Below, piece by piece: positions 23,824 to 32,875 of a DNA stretch of 64,000 nucleotides. Position 1 is the first letter of the stretch. Every line of letters begins with the position of its first letter. The position numbers and the translations under genes were made by a program. Under the pieces are notes generated by a model. That model worked only from the letters and a program-made list of their open reading frames with translations. It ran no database searches and was not told the DNA's origin. Where the stretch lies: positions 9,026 through 73,025 of the forward strand of contig CAYXJR010000012.1 of the NCBI GenBank assembly GCA_964465145.1, read 5' to 3'. This DNA comes from JAUVKA01 sp964465145 (GTDB taxonomy: Bacteria > Bacteroidota > Bacteroidia > Bacteroidales > UBA12481).

Positions 23824-24815
23824 TGAACCCATCAACAGTCTGCGTAATAGGAGATGGCAGTTGGGCAACTGCAATCATGAGAATGTTATTGCAAAATGGC
23901 ATCCATGCCGGATGGTTTGTTCGCAACCCTAAACGACGGGAACATATTTTAAAGTATAAAAGAAACCCAGATTATTTGAGCTCTGTTGAATTGAACACAG
24001 AATCAATAAATTTTTATGCTGATCTGAACCAAGCCATAAAAAACAGCGGCAAGCTGATTTTCGTAATTCCCTCTGTTTACCTAAAAGATACTCTTTCCTC
24101 ATTAAAGCAGGATCTTCACGATAAAATTGTTGTTTCTGCGATTAAAGGGATTATACCAGGAGATAATATCCTCATCGCCGATTATTTTCAGATATATCAC
24201 AAAGTTGATCCGTATCGATACGCTGTCATCTCGGGTCCATGCCATGCCGAAGAGGTGGCAATGGAGAAACTTTCTTATCTGACAATAACCTCCAGGCAGC
24301 CTCGGGTAGCCAGAGAAGTAGCTGCATTGCTAAATTCCTGGTACATCAAAACCAGCATCAGCCAGGATGTATATGGAACTGAATATGCCGTGGCCCTTAA
24401 AAACATTATGGCAATTGCAGCAGGCATCTGCCATGCCTTAAACTATGGCGATAATTTCCAGGCAGTCCTGGTTTCCAATGCCATCCGGGAAATGAATAGA
24501 TTTCTTCGAAGAGTCGATCCCCAGGTCGGGGACATCATGGGATCTTCTTACCTGGGAGATCTCCTGGTTACAGCTTACTCCCAATTCAGCCGCAACCGTA
24601 CTTTTGGGACTATGATTGCCAAAGGTTATTCTGTGAAATCTGCTAAACTGGAAATGAATATGGTAGCAGAAGGATACCATGCGGTAAAATGCATCCACGA
24701 ACTAAACCAGAAATTTTTAGTGAATATGCCTATCACTGATGCAGTCTATAATATCCTGTACGAAAAAATTTCCCCCGGAATTGAAATACATTTACTAACC
24801 GAACATCTCAGTTAA
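23823..24815 (+). CDS. gpsA: NAD(P)H-dependent glycerol-3-phosphate dehydrogenase
   Basis: A 330-residue enzyme that reduces dihydroxyacetone phosphate to sn-glycerol-3-phosphate for phospholipid synthesis. The Rossmann motif is VIGDGSWATAI (residues 8-18), followed by SAIKGI, SGPCHAEEVA and VALKNIMAIAAG with the catalytic Lys at 193. The substrate-recognition segment SRNRTFG is present. It is slightly divergent from the usual GxGxWG/A start (GDGSWA) but within family limits. It overlaps lysS by one base (TAATG) and is followed 2 bp later by pgi. Confidence 0.94.
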   Translation: MNPSTVCVIGDGSWATAIMRMLLQNGIHAGWFVRNPKRREHILKYKRNPDYLSSVELNTESINFYADLNQAIKNSGKLIFVIPSVYLKDTLSSLKQDLHDKIVVSAIKGIIPGDNILIADYFQIYHKVDPYRYAVISGPCHAEEVAMEKLSYLTITSRQPRVAREVAALLNSWYIKTSISQDVYGTEYAVALKNIMAIAAGICHALNYGDNFQAVLVSNAIREMNRFLRRVDPQVGDIMGSSYLGDLLVTAYSQFSRNRTFGTMIAKGYSVKSAKLEMNMVAEGYHAVKCIHELNQKFLVNMPITDAVYNILYEKISPGIEIHLLTEHLS

Positions 24816-24817
24816 AA

Positions 24818-26155
24818 ATGAGCAAAATAAAAATAGACCTAAACTCTATTGAATCTTGTATCAGCTATAGTGATTTGAAGACCTATTTCCCTGCAGCCAA
24901 TGGGGCACTTGAACAATTATATCAGAAAACCGGAAAGGGAAACGATTACCTGGGTTGGGTCGAACTGCCTGGTATCGCAGCCTCACAGGTGGAAGACATA
25001 ACAAATAAAACTGCAGAATTCCGTCGGAATCTCGACTGTATTGTAGTTATTGGTATAGGGGGATCCTACCTGGGAACCAAAGCGGTTATTGATGCCCTTT
25101 CACATCCCTTTGGGATATTTTTGCCCGGTCCGGAGATCTGCTTTGCAGGACATCACCTAAGCGAAGAATACCTGGATGATCTGATCGGATATCTTCAATT
25201 AAAAAGCTGGGGTATGGTGGTGATTTCAAAATCCGGTACAACCACAGAACCAGCAATCGCTTTTCGCTTACTAAATGCTGCATTGGTCAGAAAATTTGGC
25301 CGGCCAGAAGCCAAAAATCGTGTGATCGCCATTACAGATGCTAAAAAAGGAGCATTGAGAACAATGGCCGACCAGGAAAATTACCAGTCGTTTACCATTC
25401 CAGATAATATCGGTGGCAGGTATTCTGTTCTAACTCCGGTTGGCCTGGTACCTATTGCACTGGCAGGCTTCAATATAGAATCCTTAATCCAGGGGGCCCA
25501 TGCCCTCTCGGCAGACACGGCACCAGGAATCCCCGAATCTGAAAATCCCGCCATTATGTATGCTGCAGCGAGAAATGCCCTCCTGGCAAAAGGCAAGACC
25601 ACTGAGATCCTGGCGAACTTTAATCCACGTTTACATTATATTGCAGAATGGTGGAAACAACTTTTTGGCGAAAGTGAAGGAAAAGACAGTAAAGGTATTT
25701 TCCCGGCAAGCGTGGATCTCACCACCGACCTTCACTCCATGGGGCAATATATTCAGGATGGGCCAAGAAACATTTTTGAAACTTTTCTTAGGGTGGCCCA
25801 GACAAAAAAAACAGTTCGTGTTCCTGAGGATCCAGGAAACCTTGATCAACTAAATTATATTTCGGGCAGGAGAATTGAAGAAATCAACCATCAGGCCTCA
25901 TTGGGTACGCTGCTGGCCCATGTGGATGGAGGAGTTCCCGTGATACAGATCAAGATGAACCAACTCGATGAATATAATTTGGGAGCCCTTTTCTATTTCT
26001 TCGAAATATCCTGTGGAATCTCTGGTTATATGCTTGGGGTCAACCCTTTTGATCAGCCTGGAGTAGAAGCTTATAAAAATAATATGTTTGCCCTGCTTGG
26101 CAAACCTGGATTTGAAAAACAAACAGAAATCCTGAAAAAAAGGTTTGAACGATAA
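24818..26155 (+). CDS. pgi: glucose-6-phosphate isomerase (short bacterial form)
   Basis: A 445-residue SIS-fold isomerase that interconverts glucose-6-phosphate and fructose-6-phosphate. Signatures are VVIGIGGSYLGTKAVIDAL (about 70-88), ISKSGTTTEPAIAFR, DNIGGRYSVLTPVGL, and QFGE-like QLFGESEGKDSKGIFP with the catalytic Glu. The length matches the Gram-positive/Bacteroidota short PGI, not the 550-residue enterobacterial form. The gene lies 2 bp after gpsA and 3 bp before an EamA transporter gene, in one operon driven by the lysS promoter. Confidence 0.95.
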   Translation: MSKIKIDLNSIESCISYSDLKTYFPAANGALEQLYQKTGKGNDYLGWVELPGIAASQVEDITNKTAEFRRNLDCIVVIGIGGSYLGTKAVIDALSHPFGIFLPGPEICFAGHHLSEEYLDDLIGYLQLKSWGMVVISKSGTTTEPAIAFRLLNAALVRKFGRPEAKNRVIAITDAKKGALRTMADQENYQSFTIPDNIGGRYSVLTPVGLVPIALAGFNIESLIQGAHALSADTAPGIPESENPAIMYAAARNALLAKGKTTEILANFNPRLHYIAEWWKQLFGESEGKDSKGIFPASVDLTTDLHSMGQYIQDGPRNIFETFLRVAQTKKTVRVPEDPGNLDQLNYISGRRIEEINHQASLGTLLAHVDGGVPVIQIKMNQLDEYNLGALFYFFEISCGISGYMLGVNPFDQPGVEAYKNNMFALLGKPGFEKQTEILKKRFER

Positions 26156-26158
26156 AGT

Positions 26159-27058
26159 ATGATCAACAAGCAAACGAAAGGGAGTATCCTGGCCCTGGTG
26201 GCAGCCCTTGCTCTGGCTAACTCATTTATTTTTAGTAAATCCGCACTTAATACAATCCATTTTGTTCAATTCGGACTGGTCTGGTTCAGCATGGGCTTGG
26301 TTTGGTTAATTGCCTACATCCTTATTTCCGGGGACTTGAAAGAGATACGGAGGCTAAGCCAAAGGGGCCATCTGTACACCTTCCTCGTTGGCTTATTCGA
26401 AGCTTTGGGTACGGCTTTTTTTTATATAGCATTGAAAAAAGTTGAAAATCCGGCAATTGTTTCATTCCTTGGGAATGCTGGGCCTGTCCTTGTAACTCTT
26501 TTCGGTATCATTCTACTTAAAGAAGTTTATAGCAGGATGGAAATCCTCGGTGTTATCCTGGCCATTTCAGGCATTTTTACTATGTCATTCCAATCTGGTG
26601 CTGTTTCGGATGGAATTTTCATGCAGGGAACAGAATGGATCATGCTGGCTTCACTGATGTTTGCCACCGGAACTATTATCGGACGGAAACAGATACAACG
26701 GGTTAGCCCTTCCTTGCTTTCTCTTATCCGGGTTGTTTTGCTTCTGATTGTTTTTATTGTTCTCTTTATATCCCTTGATCTGGATCTGAGGCTTCCGGCC
26801 AAAGCTTATCGCAACATGGCCATTGGCTCTTTACTCGAAGCCCTCATAACCATGGTGGCTGCCTATTCTGCACTGAAGTACATCCAGGCTATCAGGATGT
26901 CAATTCTGGTTAACTCAAAGAGTATCTGGGTTCTGATAAGTGCCTTTGTCTTTTTCCAGCTTATCCCGGAAACCCATCAGTTAATAGGCGGGATCTTGTC
27001 GCTGGCTGGCGTAGTGCTACTCACTATTGGGAAAAAGAGAGAGAGGGAATCCGCCTAA
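26159..27058 (+). CDS. EamA/DMT-family transporter
   Basis: A 299-residue protein with about ten hydrophobic helices in two EamA repeats, for example FLGNAGPVLVTLFGIILLKEV closing the first half and LAGVVLLTIGKKRER at the end. Drug/metabolite transporters of this family export or exchange small metabolites; the substrate cannot be read from sequence. It is the last gene of the lysS operon, with its stop overlapping the 3' end of the convergent AlgX-like gene by 3 bp. Confidence 0.88.
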   Translation: MINKQTKGSILALVAALALANSFIFSKSALNTIHFVQFGLVWFSMGLVWLIAYILISGDLKEIRRLSQRGHLYTFLVGLFEALGTAFFYIALKKVENPAIVSFLGNAGPVLVTLFGIILLKEVYSRMEILGVILAISGIFTMSFQSGAVSDGIFMQGTEWIMLASLMFATGTIIGRKQIQRVSPSLLSLIRVVLLLIVFIVLFISLDLDLRLPAKAYRNMAIGSLLEALITMVAAYSALKYIQAIRMSILVNSKSIWVLISAFVFFQLIPETHQLIGGILSLAGVVLLTIGKKRERESA

Positions 27059-28503
27059 TTCTTTGAATGGGATAGAGTCCAGACCGCGTCCAACTGGATC
27101 TGGCGATCCACAGAAATACCATTTTTCGTTGCTTTCTCACGAATCTGCTTCATCCATTCGGCATTATGGCGGATCTTCATTTCATAAAATGATTGATTCT
27201 TAGTAAGTAATCCTTCCTGCTCATCCTGCCAGAACTGAAAGCCAGAGTGATCCTCCAGTCCCTGCTCCACGGAAATACCTTTATTGGCTGACTCTTCCAC
27301 AACCTCATCAAACCATTTGTAATGTGATATAACCCTGCTGGTATACCAATACCTGTAGTCTATTGGAACCTCAGGAAAATATATTTCATAAAGGCGGTCG
27401 AAAAAGGTCCAGGCAAATTTGTAAAAGAATCGCTCAGTGATCATAACAAGAATCAGATCCATGCTTTCCACCTCCTCCCTGAAGTTGATCATGCTGGTAT
27501 CTTTGCGCTCAGCCCATGACTCTGGGTATATCTCAACATTGTAATACCAGAAGGCTGTGTTGGCATAGGTATTATCGGGTATCTTAGCATTAAGGATATT
27601 GAAATAAAAACTGTCGGATATCGCTAAAACTCTTGGTTTTAGGGAGTCGGGCACCTGCCGGTAGCTCACTTCAGGATAAGTCATTGGCGGATGCCCGGGA
27701 TCTAAAAGGACATTCATCAGCTCAGCCAGATCCCCATCCATACCTTTTAGTTTCCTGATTGGCTCTAGAGGTCCAAGTATTAGGTCCGGAACTTCCTTCC
27801 CAGTCCATTCTTCAACGAGGGGAAGAAGGGTATCCATGGCAGTTAGCATGCCATAAAACGACCAATGAATACCTCCCTTTGGAAAAAGAGGAAAAGGAAC
27901 TTCATCTTTCATTTTTGCAAAATGCCTGTTTAAATCCAGTAAATTAATCTGCTGCCCCTTACAACCCTCCAAAATACTTACGTAATTCGTATGCTGGTCA
28001 GAGGAAATAATTTGCAAATGATTCGGGATATACTCGTTATAATATGTGGCCTTACTCGGTTCAATAATCACGGCCAGGTTTACTCCGAGCCTGGAGAGAG
28101 TGTCCCTGACCAGACCAGCCCGATGAAATTTTTCCTTCCAATACCAATCTCCAGGGTAATCGCCTCCCTGGTGTGCCCGTAAGTAATCATTCTCATATAA
28201 ATATCTCTTTTTCCCTACCACCACTCCCCGCGCATTAGCCTTCCGGAAAAGGGTAAACTCTATTTGGTTCTTGATCCTGATAAGTAATGGCCTGAACCCA
28301 ACCCGTTGTTCAATAGCTTGCTCCGCAGCTTCTTGAAAAGATCCATCAACCCAGCTTGTAAAGCTAAAAGAGGGCCATGTGGGAGGATCACCCACCCCCT
28401 TCAATGGTTTAATTCTAAAAAAACCTGTGTTCTGCTGAATAAGCGGCAAACAAAGCGCAAAAACCAGCAGAACAAAAATAATATGTCGTACCCATTTCCT
28501 CAT
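27055..28503 (-). CDS. AlgX/AlgJ-like SGNH acetyltransferase, membrane-anchored
   Basis: A 482-residue protein with one N-terminal membrane anchor (about 8-25) and a periplasmic domain. The AlgJ/AlgX-like features are VVVGKKRYLYENDYL, VIIEPSKATYY, GIHWSFYGMLTA (the Trp/His block) and VLAISDSFYFN, where the serine of ISDSF is the predicted nucleophile. The C-terminal 150 residues include an SGNH-like Glu/Arg block (LILVMITERFFYKFAW). It begins 1 bp after the MBOAT stop, so the pair should form an O-acetylation machine for an exopolysaccharide or other glycan. No alginate biosynthesis genes are nearby, so the acceptor is unknown. Confidence 0.82.
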   Translation of the reverse strand: MRKWVRHIIFVLLVFALCLPLIQQNTGFFRIKPLKGVGDPPTWPSFSFTSWVDGSFQEAAEQAIEQRVGFRPLLIRIKNQIEFTLFRKANARGVVVGKKRYLYENDYLRAHQGGDYPGDWYWKEKFHRAGLVRDTLSRLGVNLAVIIEPSKATYYNEYIPNHLQIISSDQHTNYVSILEGCKGQQINLLDLNRHFAKMKDEVPFPLFPKGGIHWSFYGMLTAMDTLLPLVEEWTGKEVPDLILGPLEPIRKLKGMDGDLAELMNVLLDPGHPPMTYPEVSYRQVPDSLKPRVLAISDSFYFNILNAKIPDNTYANTAFWYYNVEIYPESWAERKDTSMINFREEVESMDLILVMITERFFYKFAWTFFDRLYEIYFPEVPIDYRYWYTSRVISHYKWFDEVVEESANKGISVEQGLEDHSGFQFWQDEQEGLLTKNQSFYEMKIRHNAEWMKQIREKATKNGISVDRQIQLDAVWTLSHSKN

Positions 28504-28504
28504 A

Positions 28505-29929
28505 CTAAAACCTGAAATAGATGAACGGATTAAAGCCGGATGATGTAATAAACGCCAAACAAATAGCCAGAAGAATTAACGAAACACAGCTCCTGAAAAT
28601 AGCTGCGCTGGTTGAAGGCAGATCTCCAAGGTATCTCTCCTGCCAGGATTCTATGCCCTTCCTGAATGCAAAAAATGAGAAGAAAGTAGCCAGAATCATG
28701 ATCGCCCAGAAATGTGCACCAGGGTGAAAACCTGGTCCAACAAGCTTCCAGCTGAACATGCTTTTCAGATAAAATCCTACCTGATCGAAATTTTCCGATC
28801 TAAACAAAACCCAACCAACCAGGGTAACAATATAGGTTAGCATTACCGATGGGAATTTTCTTACCCATATTGAAAACTTGGCCAGGAAAAGTCGGTCCAA
28901 CACCAGAAACAGCCCATGAAAAGCTCCCCAAACAACAAAATTCCAGGCCGCTCCATGCCATAATCCAGAGATCAGGAAGACCACCCAGAGATTGAAAAAC
29001 AATCGTCTTTTCGTTTTAACACGGCTTCCTCCAAGAGGAATATATAGGTAATCCTTCATCCACCGCCCCAATGTCATGTGCCATCGGCGCCAGAATTCGG
29101 TGATATTCCTTGATATATATGGATTATTGAAATTCTCGGGAAATTTAAATCCAATCATACGACCAATACCAATGGCCATATCGGAATACCCCGAGAAATC
29201 AAAATAAATCTGAAAAGAATAGGCGATAATACCAAACCAGGCAACAGGGGTACTAAGGGCCGTTTCCGGTAAACTGAAAATGCGATCAACTTCAGCACCT
29301 AAAACATTAGCTATCAACACCTTTTTCGACAGGCCGATAATAAATCTGAAAAAGCCCAGGAGGCGGTTATCCATGGTTTCCTGATTCGAGCGGTCACGGA
29401 TCTGATCGGCTATTTCATGATAGCGTACAATCGGGCCGGCGATAAGCTGGGGAAATAAAATAATATATAGGGCATAATCCCAAAGCACATCCAGTGGCCT
29501 GTGCACTTTCCGGTAAACATCAATGGAATAGCTTAACTTCTGAAAAGTAAAAAAGGAGATCCCAATAGGTAAAGCCACCCTTACCCAGTCGAATCCATTT
29601 GAGCCGGTTGCCTGCAGAAATTGATTAACATTATCGACCAGAAAATTTGCATATTTGAAATACAGCAATAAGCCCACATTCAAAATTACAGATACAGCAA
29701 GCCAAAGTCTCTTTTTCTTTCCAACCTGGGAATCCATGTAGCGGATTATATAAAAATCCAGTGCAATCGAACCACTTACCATAAATATGAACAAAGGGGC
29801 TCCCCACATATAGAAAAACACACTGAATGCCAGGGCAACAATATTCTTGTAGGGATTCGCTACCAGGTAATAGACTAGTAGAAATGCAGGAAAAAAGAAT
29901 AGTAGAAAAAGGCTGCTACTAAAAACCAT
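28505..29929 (-). CDS. MBOAT-family O-acyltransferase (AlgI-like)
   Basis: A 474-residue multi-pass membrane protein. Key segments are LFPQLIAGPIVRYHEIADQI (about 158-177), QIYFDFSGYSDMAIGIG (240-256), FWRRWHMTLGRW, DYLYIPLGGSR and SGLWHGAAWN with H325. It ends in PFIYFRF, exactly like the other MBOAT in this window. AlgI-type proteins pass acetyl groups to a periplasmic SGNH partner, here the AlgX-like gene immediately downstream. A TACCTTCG word on the minus strand at 29952-29959 could be a -7 element, overlapping the U tract of the preceding terminator. Confidence 0.92.
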   Translation of the reverse strand: MVFSSSLFLLFFFPAFLLVYYLVANPYKNIVALAFSVFFYMWGAPLFIFMVSGSIALDFYIIRYMDSQVGKKKRLWLAVSVILNVGLLLYFKYANFLVDNVNQFLQATGSNGFDWVRVALPIGISFFTFQKLSYSIDVYRKVHRPLDVLWDYALYIILFPQLIAGPIVRYHEIADQIRDRSNQETMDNRLLGFFRFIIGLSKKVLIANVLGAEVDRIFSLPETALSTPVAWFGIIAYSFQIYFDFSGYSDMAIGIGRMIGFKFPENFNNPYISRNITEFWRRWHMTLGRWMKDYLYIPLGGSRVKTKRRLFFNLWVVFLISGLWHGAAWNFVVWGAFHGLFLVLDRLFLAKFSIWVRKFPSVMLTYIVTLVGWVLFRSENFDQVGFYLKSMFSWKLVGPGFHPGAHFWAIMILATFFSFFAFRKGIESWQERYLGDLPSTSAAIFRSCVSLILLAICLAFITSSGFNPFIYFRF

Positions 29930-29958
29930 TATGCATGTAACCGATAATTTGCGAAGGT

Positions 29959-29991
29959 AAAAAAAAGCCGCTCAAATTGATTATGAGCGGC
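29959..29991 (-). terminator. intrinsic terminator of the cpgS-like gene
   Basis: On the minus strand GCCGCTCA, a 9-base loop and TGAGCGGC form a perfect 8-bp GC-rich stem (29991-29984 with 29974-29967), followed directly by eight T (29966-29959). It lies 21 bases after the stop of the GTPase gene. It is the strongest terminator in the window. Confidence 0.9.
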
Positions 29992-30012
29992 CTCTATTTC
30001 GTTAACCTGGGC

Positions 30013-31353
30013 TTAAACCAGTTTGTGCTTTGTTACAAAATCGGTCAGAATCCCTGTGAGATCTGGTTGTCCGATTTCTTGTAAGTCGTAGTACACCCGG
30101 GTGTTGGGCTTTTTGATATCAATGATTCTGTTAAGGTCGATTGGCGTTCCAATAATTACTGAATCACAATCGCTGTTATTGATAGTTGTTTCCAGGTCTT
30201 TGAGCTGTTCCGGGCTGTATCCCATCGCGGGAAGCAATTCTCCAATATCAGGATAAGTCTCAAAAGTCTCGATTAGCTTCCCAACGAGAAAAGGTCTGGG
30301 ATCAACCAGTTCGATAGCACCAAATTTCTGTGCAGCAACGATTCCGGCTCCTAGAGTCATTTCTCCGTGGGTCAGTGTTGGTCCATCTTCGATTACCAGC
30401 ACTCTTTTACCCCTAATGATCTCAGGATTATCCACCCTGATGGGAGATGCTCCGTCTACCACTATTGCTCCCGGATTGTTTTCTGCAATATTTTCACGGA
30501 CTATCTGAATGCCCTCCGGTGCAGCTGTATCCATTTTATTTATTACAACTACATCAGCCAGCCTGAGGTTCACTTCACCAGGATAATAATACACTTCATG
30601 TCCGGGACGATGCGGGTCGGCAACTGTTATTGTCAAATCTGGCTTGTAAAAAGAAAAATCATTATTTCCACCATCCCATAACACCACATCACAACCCCTT
30701 GGATCATTTTCTGCCTCCCGAAGGATAGCTTCGTAATCCACTCCAGCATAAATAACATTTCCGCGTACAATATGCGGTTCATACTCTTCCATCTCCTCGA
30801 CCGTACACTTATGCTTTTCAAGGTCTGAAATCTCTGCATAGCGCTGAACTTTTTGAGCCACCAGGTCTCCATAAGGCATCGGATGCCGTACGGCTACTAC
30901 CCGAAGGCCCATCTTCATAAGTATTTCGATCACCCTCCTGGAAGTTTGGCTTTTACCACATCCTGTACGCGTAGCTACCACTGAAACAACAGGCTTATGG
31001 CTTTTAAGCATTGTATGTCGGGGGCCTAAAAGGGTAAAACTGGCACCGGCTGCATTAACCAGAGCACTCAGATTCATTACACGGTCATAGGGAACATCAC
31101 TGTAGGAAAAAATACAGCTGTCAATCTGATTTTTTTCAATCAATCCCGGCAATTCTACCTCTGCAACAATTGGGATGCCTTCAGGGTAAAATTTACCTGC
31201 CAATGCGGCTGGATATTTTCTCCCGTCAATATCAGGAATTTGAGCCGCCGTAAAAGCAACTACTTCATATTCTTCCTGATCCCGGTAATAGGTATTGAAA
31301 TTATGGAAATCCCTGCCTGCAGCACCGATGATAATGATCTTTTTCTTATTCAT
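30013..31353 (-). CDS. cyclic 2,3-diphosphoglycerate synthetase-like GTPase
   Basis: A 446-residue P-loop protein of the family annotated from archaeal cyclic 2,3-diphosphoglycerate synthetase. The N-terminal Rossmann-like part is KIIIIGAAGRDFHNFNTYYR. The nucleotide-binding core has VVATRTGCGKSQTSRR (P-loop), VRHPMPYGDL, LWDGGNNDFSFYKPDL and VVINKMD. In Bacteroidota this family is widespread, but its true substrate is not established to my knowledge. The gene has its own promoter and an unusually strong SD (GGAGG) upstream and a perfect terminator downstream, so it is a separate and probably well-expressed unit. A kamA-like gene lies upstream on the same strand. Confidence 0.8.
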   Translation of the reverse strand: MNKKKIIIIGAAGRDFHNFNTYYRDQEEYEVVAFTAAQIPDIDGRKYPAALAGKFYPEGIPIVAEVELPGLIEKNQIDSCIFSYSDVPYDRVMNLSALVNAAGASFTLLGPRHTMLKSHKPVVSVVATRTGCGKSQTSRRVIEILMKMGLRVVAVRHPMPYGDLVAQKVQRYAEISDLEKHKCTVEEMEEYEPHIVRGNVIYAGVDYEAILREAENDPRGCDVVLWDGGNNDFSFYKPDLTITVADPHRPGHEVYYYPGEVNLRLADVVVINKMDTAAPEGIQIVRENIAENNPGAIVVDGASPIRVDNPEIIRGKRVLVIEDGPTLTHGEMTLGAGIVAAQKFGAIELVDPRPFLVGKLIETFETYPDIGELLPAMGYSPEQLKDLETTINNSDCDSVIIGTPIDLNRIIDIKKPNTRVYYDLQEIGQPDLTGILTDFVTKHKLV

Positions 31354-31359
31354 ATATAA

Positions 31360-31364
31360 CCTCC
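31360..31364 (-). promoter_or_regulatory. strong Shine-Dalgarno site
   Basis: On the minus strand GGAGG lies 6 bases before the ATG of the cpgS-like gene (AATGGAGGTTATATATG). SD sites of this strength are uncommon in Bacteroidota and were not obvious before most other genes in the window. Confidence 0.75.
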
Positions 31365-31401
31365 ATTAAATGTATTTGTGTTGTTTTTTATGTCGGATTC
31401 A

Positions 31402-31409
31402 CAAATATA
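31402..31409 (-). promoter_or_regulatory. -7 element of the cpgS-like gene
   Basis: On the minus strand TATATTTG (31409-31402) is an exact TAnnTTTG match, about 48 bases before the start codon. The -33 region falls in the perfect inverted repeat at 31429-31456. Confidence 0.6.
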
Positions 31410-31428
31410 CACTTTTCGGAAAGCTCCA

Positions 31429-31456
31429 ATCATGATATTTATCGTGATATCATGAT
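31429..31456. promoter_or_regulatory. perfect inverted repeat, possible operator
   Basis: ATCATGATAT (31429-31438) and ATATCATGAT (31447-31456) are exact reverse complements around an 8-base spacer. The element sits 3 bases after the stop of the kamA-like gene and covers the -33 region of the cpgS-like promoter. There is no U tract after it, which favours a protein-binding site over a terminator. Confidence 0.55.
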
Positions 31457-31458
31457 AG

Positions 31459-32784
31459 TTATTTTGAGTAGTGTGTGTTATTTTTATTGAAGATGGATTT
31501 TAATTCGGCCTCATAAAAGAACTCTTTTTCACCGAAAGCCGGTTTAAGTTCGTCCAGCCAGGTGGCTTTCGTGTCGTATTTTGCAAAGAATGGTTTATTC
31601 ACCCATTGAGAACTTCTTCCCTGAATGAAATGCAAAACAAAAACCTTTTCTCCATTAATTTCGGTAATACCATCAATTGCGACTTTTCCAGGGTTTGCTG
31701 ACATACTGGGCCCTCTTACCGTACGAGCCAAACCGCTGAGACTGGTATATGCATTATTATATATCTCATAGGCCCTGGCAATCGGTACAGCGAAATAATC
31801 GTGAGCCCCGGTATTGCGGGCAATAAACATATAATATGGAATTAGGCCCAGGCGAATTTGCTCCCTCCACATTTCAACCCAAACAGAATAATCATCATTA
31901 ATATGCTTTAACAAAGGACTTTGAGTTCTTATCTGTGCACCTGTATTCCTGATTTTAGCAATCGCCTGTTTAAGCGGCTCCGATTTCAACTCATTTGGAT
32001 GATTGAAGTGAGCCATAATAGCCAGATGTTTGCCTGATGCTTGAATCTTATTGAAAATCTTTAAAATTTCGTATGCATCCGGATCAGTTAGGAAGCGGTA
32101 AGGCCAGAATGAAAGGGCCTTAGTCCCTATTCGTATTGTTTGGAGATTCTCAAGGCCAGCTTTCAATAATGCAGAAATATAAGTATCCAGCTGTTGCGCT
32201 TTCATTACCATTGGATCGCCCCCGGTAATCAGAAGATCGGTGATCTGCGGGTTTCTTCTAATGTATTCAACCAGAAGATCCGCCTGATTCATAGCAAAAC
32301 GGTAATCCCCCATACCCGTAAATTGGGGCCATCGAAAACAAAAAGTACAGTATGCATGACAGGTTTGTCCCTGGGTCGGAAAAAACAGCATGGTTTCATT
32401 GTATTTATGCTGAAGTCCCACCAGGCGGGTTCCATCCATTTCAGGGATATTACGATCTATCTGACCGGCTGGATGGGGATTGAGGGAAAGTCGAATATTT
32501 TGGGCCGCAATCATAATCTCTGACCTTCCGGCATCTTGTTTCACTAAGGCTGCAATCAGGTCAAAATGCTCAGCCTTGAGCATATCCCGTTGGGGAATTG
32601 TCAATCGGAATAGTGGATCGGACTCAAAATTATTCCAATCCACCAATTGCTCCATCACATAGTTATTCGACTTGAAAGGAAGGACTTTACTAACAACATC
32701 AATATTAAAAATCTGTTCATCTGACAATCGATCGATCTGTGGAATACTTTTGAAATTTTGTGCTGTATATAGTTGATATTTCAT
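31459..32784 (-). CDS. KamA-family radical SAM protein (lysine 2,3-aminomutase-like)
   Basis: A 441-residue enzyme. The radical SAM cysteine triad is TCHAYCTFCFRW (CxxxCxxC), followed by the SAM-contacting LLITGGDPMVM. The PLP-binding lysine is expected in SMSANPGKVAIDG near residue 370. The overall layout is that of lysine 2,3-aminomutase, which makes beta-lysine from lysine using PLP and a 5'-deoxyadenosyl radical. No ablB-type acetyltransferase or lysine fermentation genes are next to it, so the substrate is open. The next gene downstream on the strand is the cpgS-like GTPase, separated by a palindrome and a promoter. Confidence 0.85.
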   Translation of the reverse strand: MKYQLYTAQNFKSIPQIDRLSDEQIFNIDVVSKVLPFKSNNYVMEQLVDWNNFESDPLFRLTIPQRDMLKAEHFDLIAALVKQDAGRSEIMIAAQNIRLSLNPHPAGQIDRNIPEMDGTRLVGLQHKYNETMLFFPTQGQTCHAYCTFCFRWPQFTGMGDYRFAMNQADLLVEYIRRNPQITDLLITGGDPMVMKAQQLDTYISALLKAGLENLQTIRIGTKALSFWPYRFLTDPDAYEILKIFNKIQASGKHLAIMAHFNHPNELKSEPLKQAIAKIRNTGAQIRTQSPLLKHINDDYSVWVEMWREQIRLGLIPYYMFIARNTGAHDYFAVPIARAYEIYNNAYTSLSGLARTVRGPSMSANPGKVAIDGITEINGEKVFVLHFIQGRSSQWVNKPFFAKYDTKATWLDELKPAFGEKEFFYEAELKSIFNKNNTHYSK

Positions 32785-32875
32785 TTGTTAACTTTTATTT
32801 CTGCATGGCAAACCATCAATGCTCATGTATATGATACTAAAAAAAGATGGAAAAACCAAACGACAAGAATTCTGA

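Noticed and set aside
29952..29959. TACCTTCG as promoter of the second MBOAT pair
   Set aside because: It has one mismatch in the TTTG core, lies directly on the terminator U tract, and has no -33 element, so I left it out as a separate feature.
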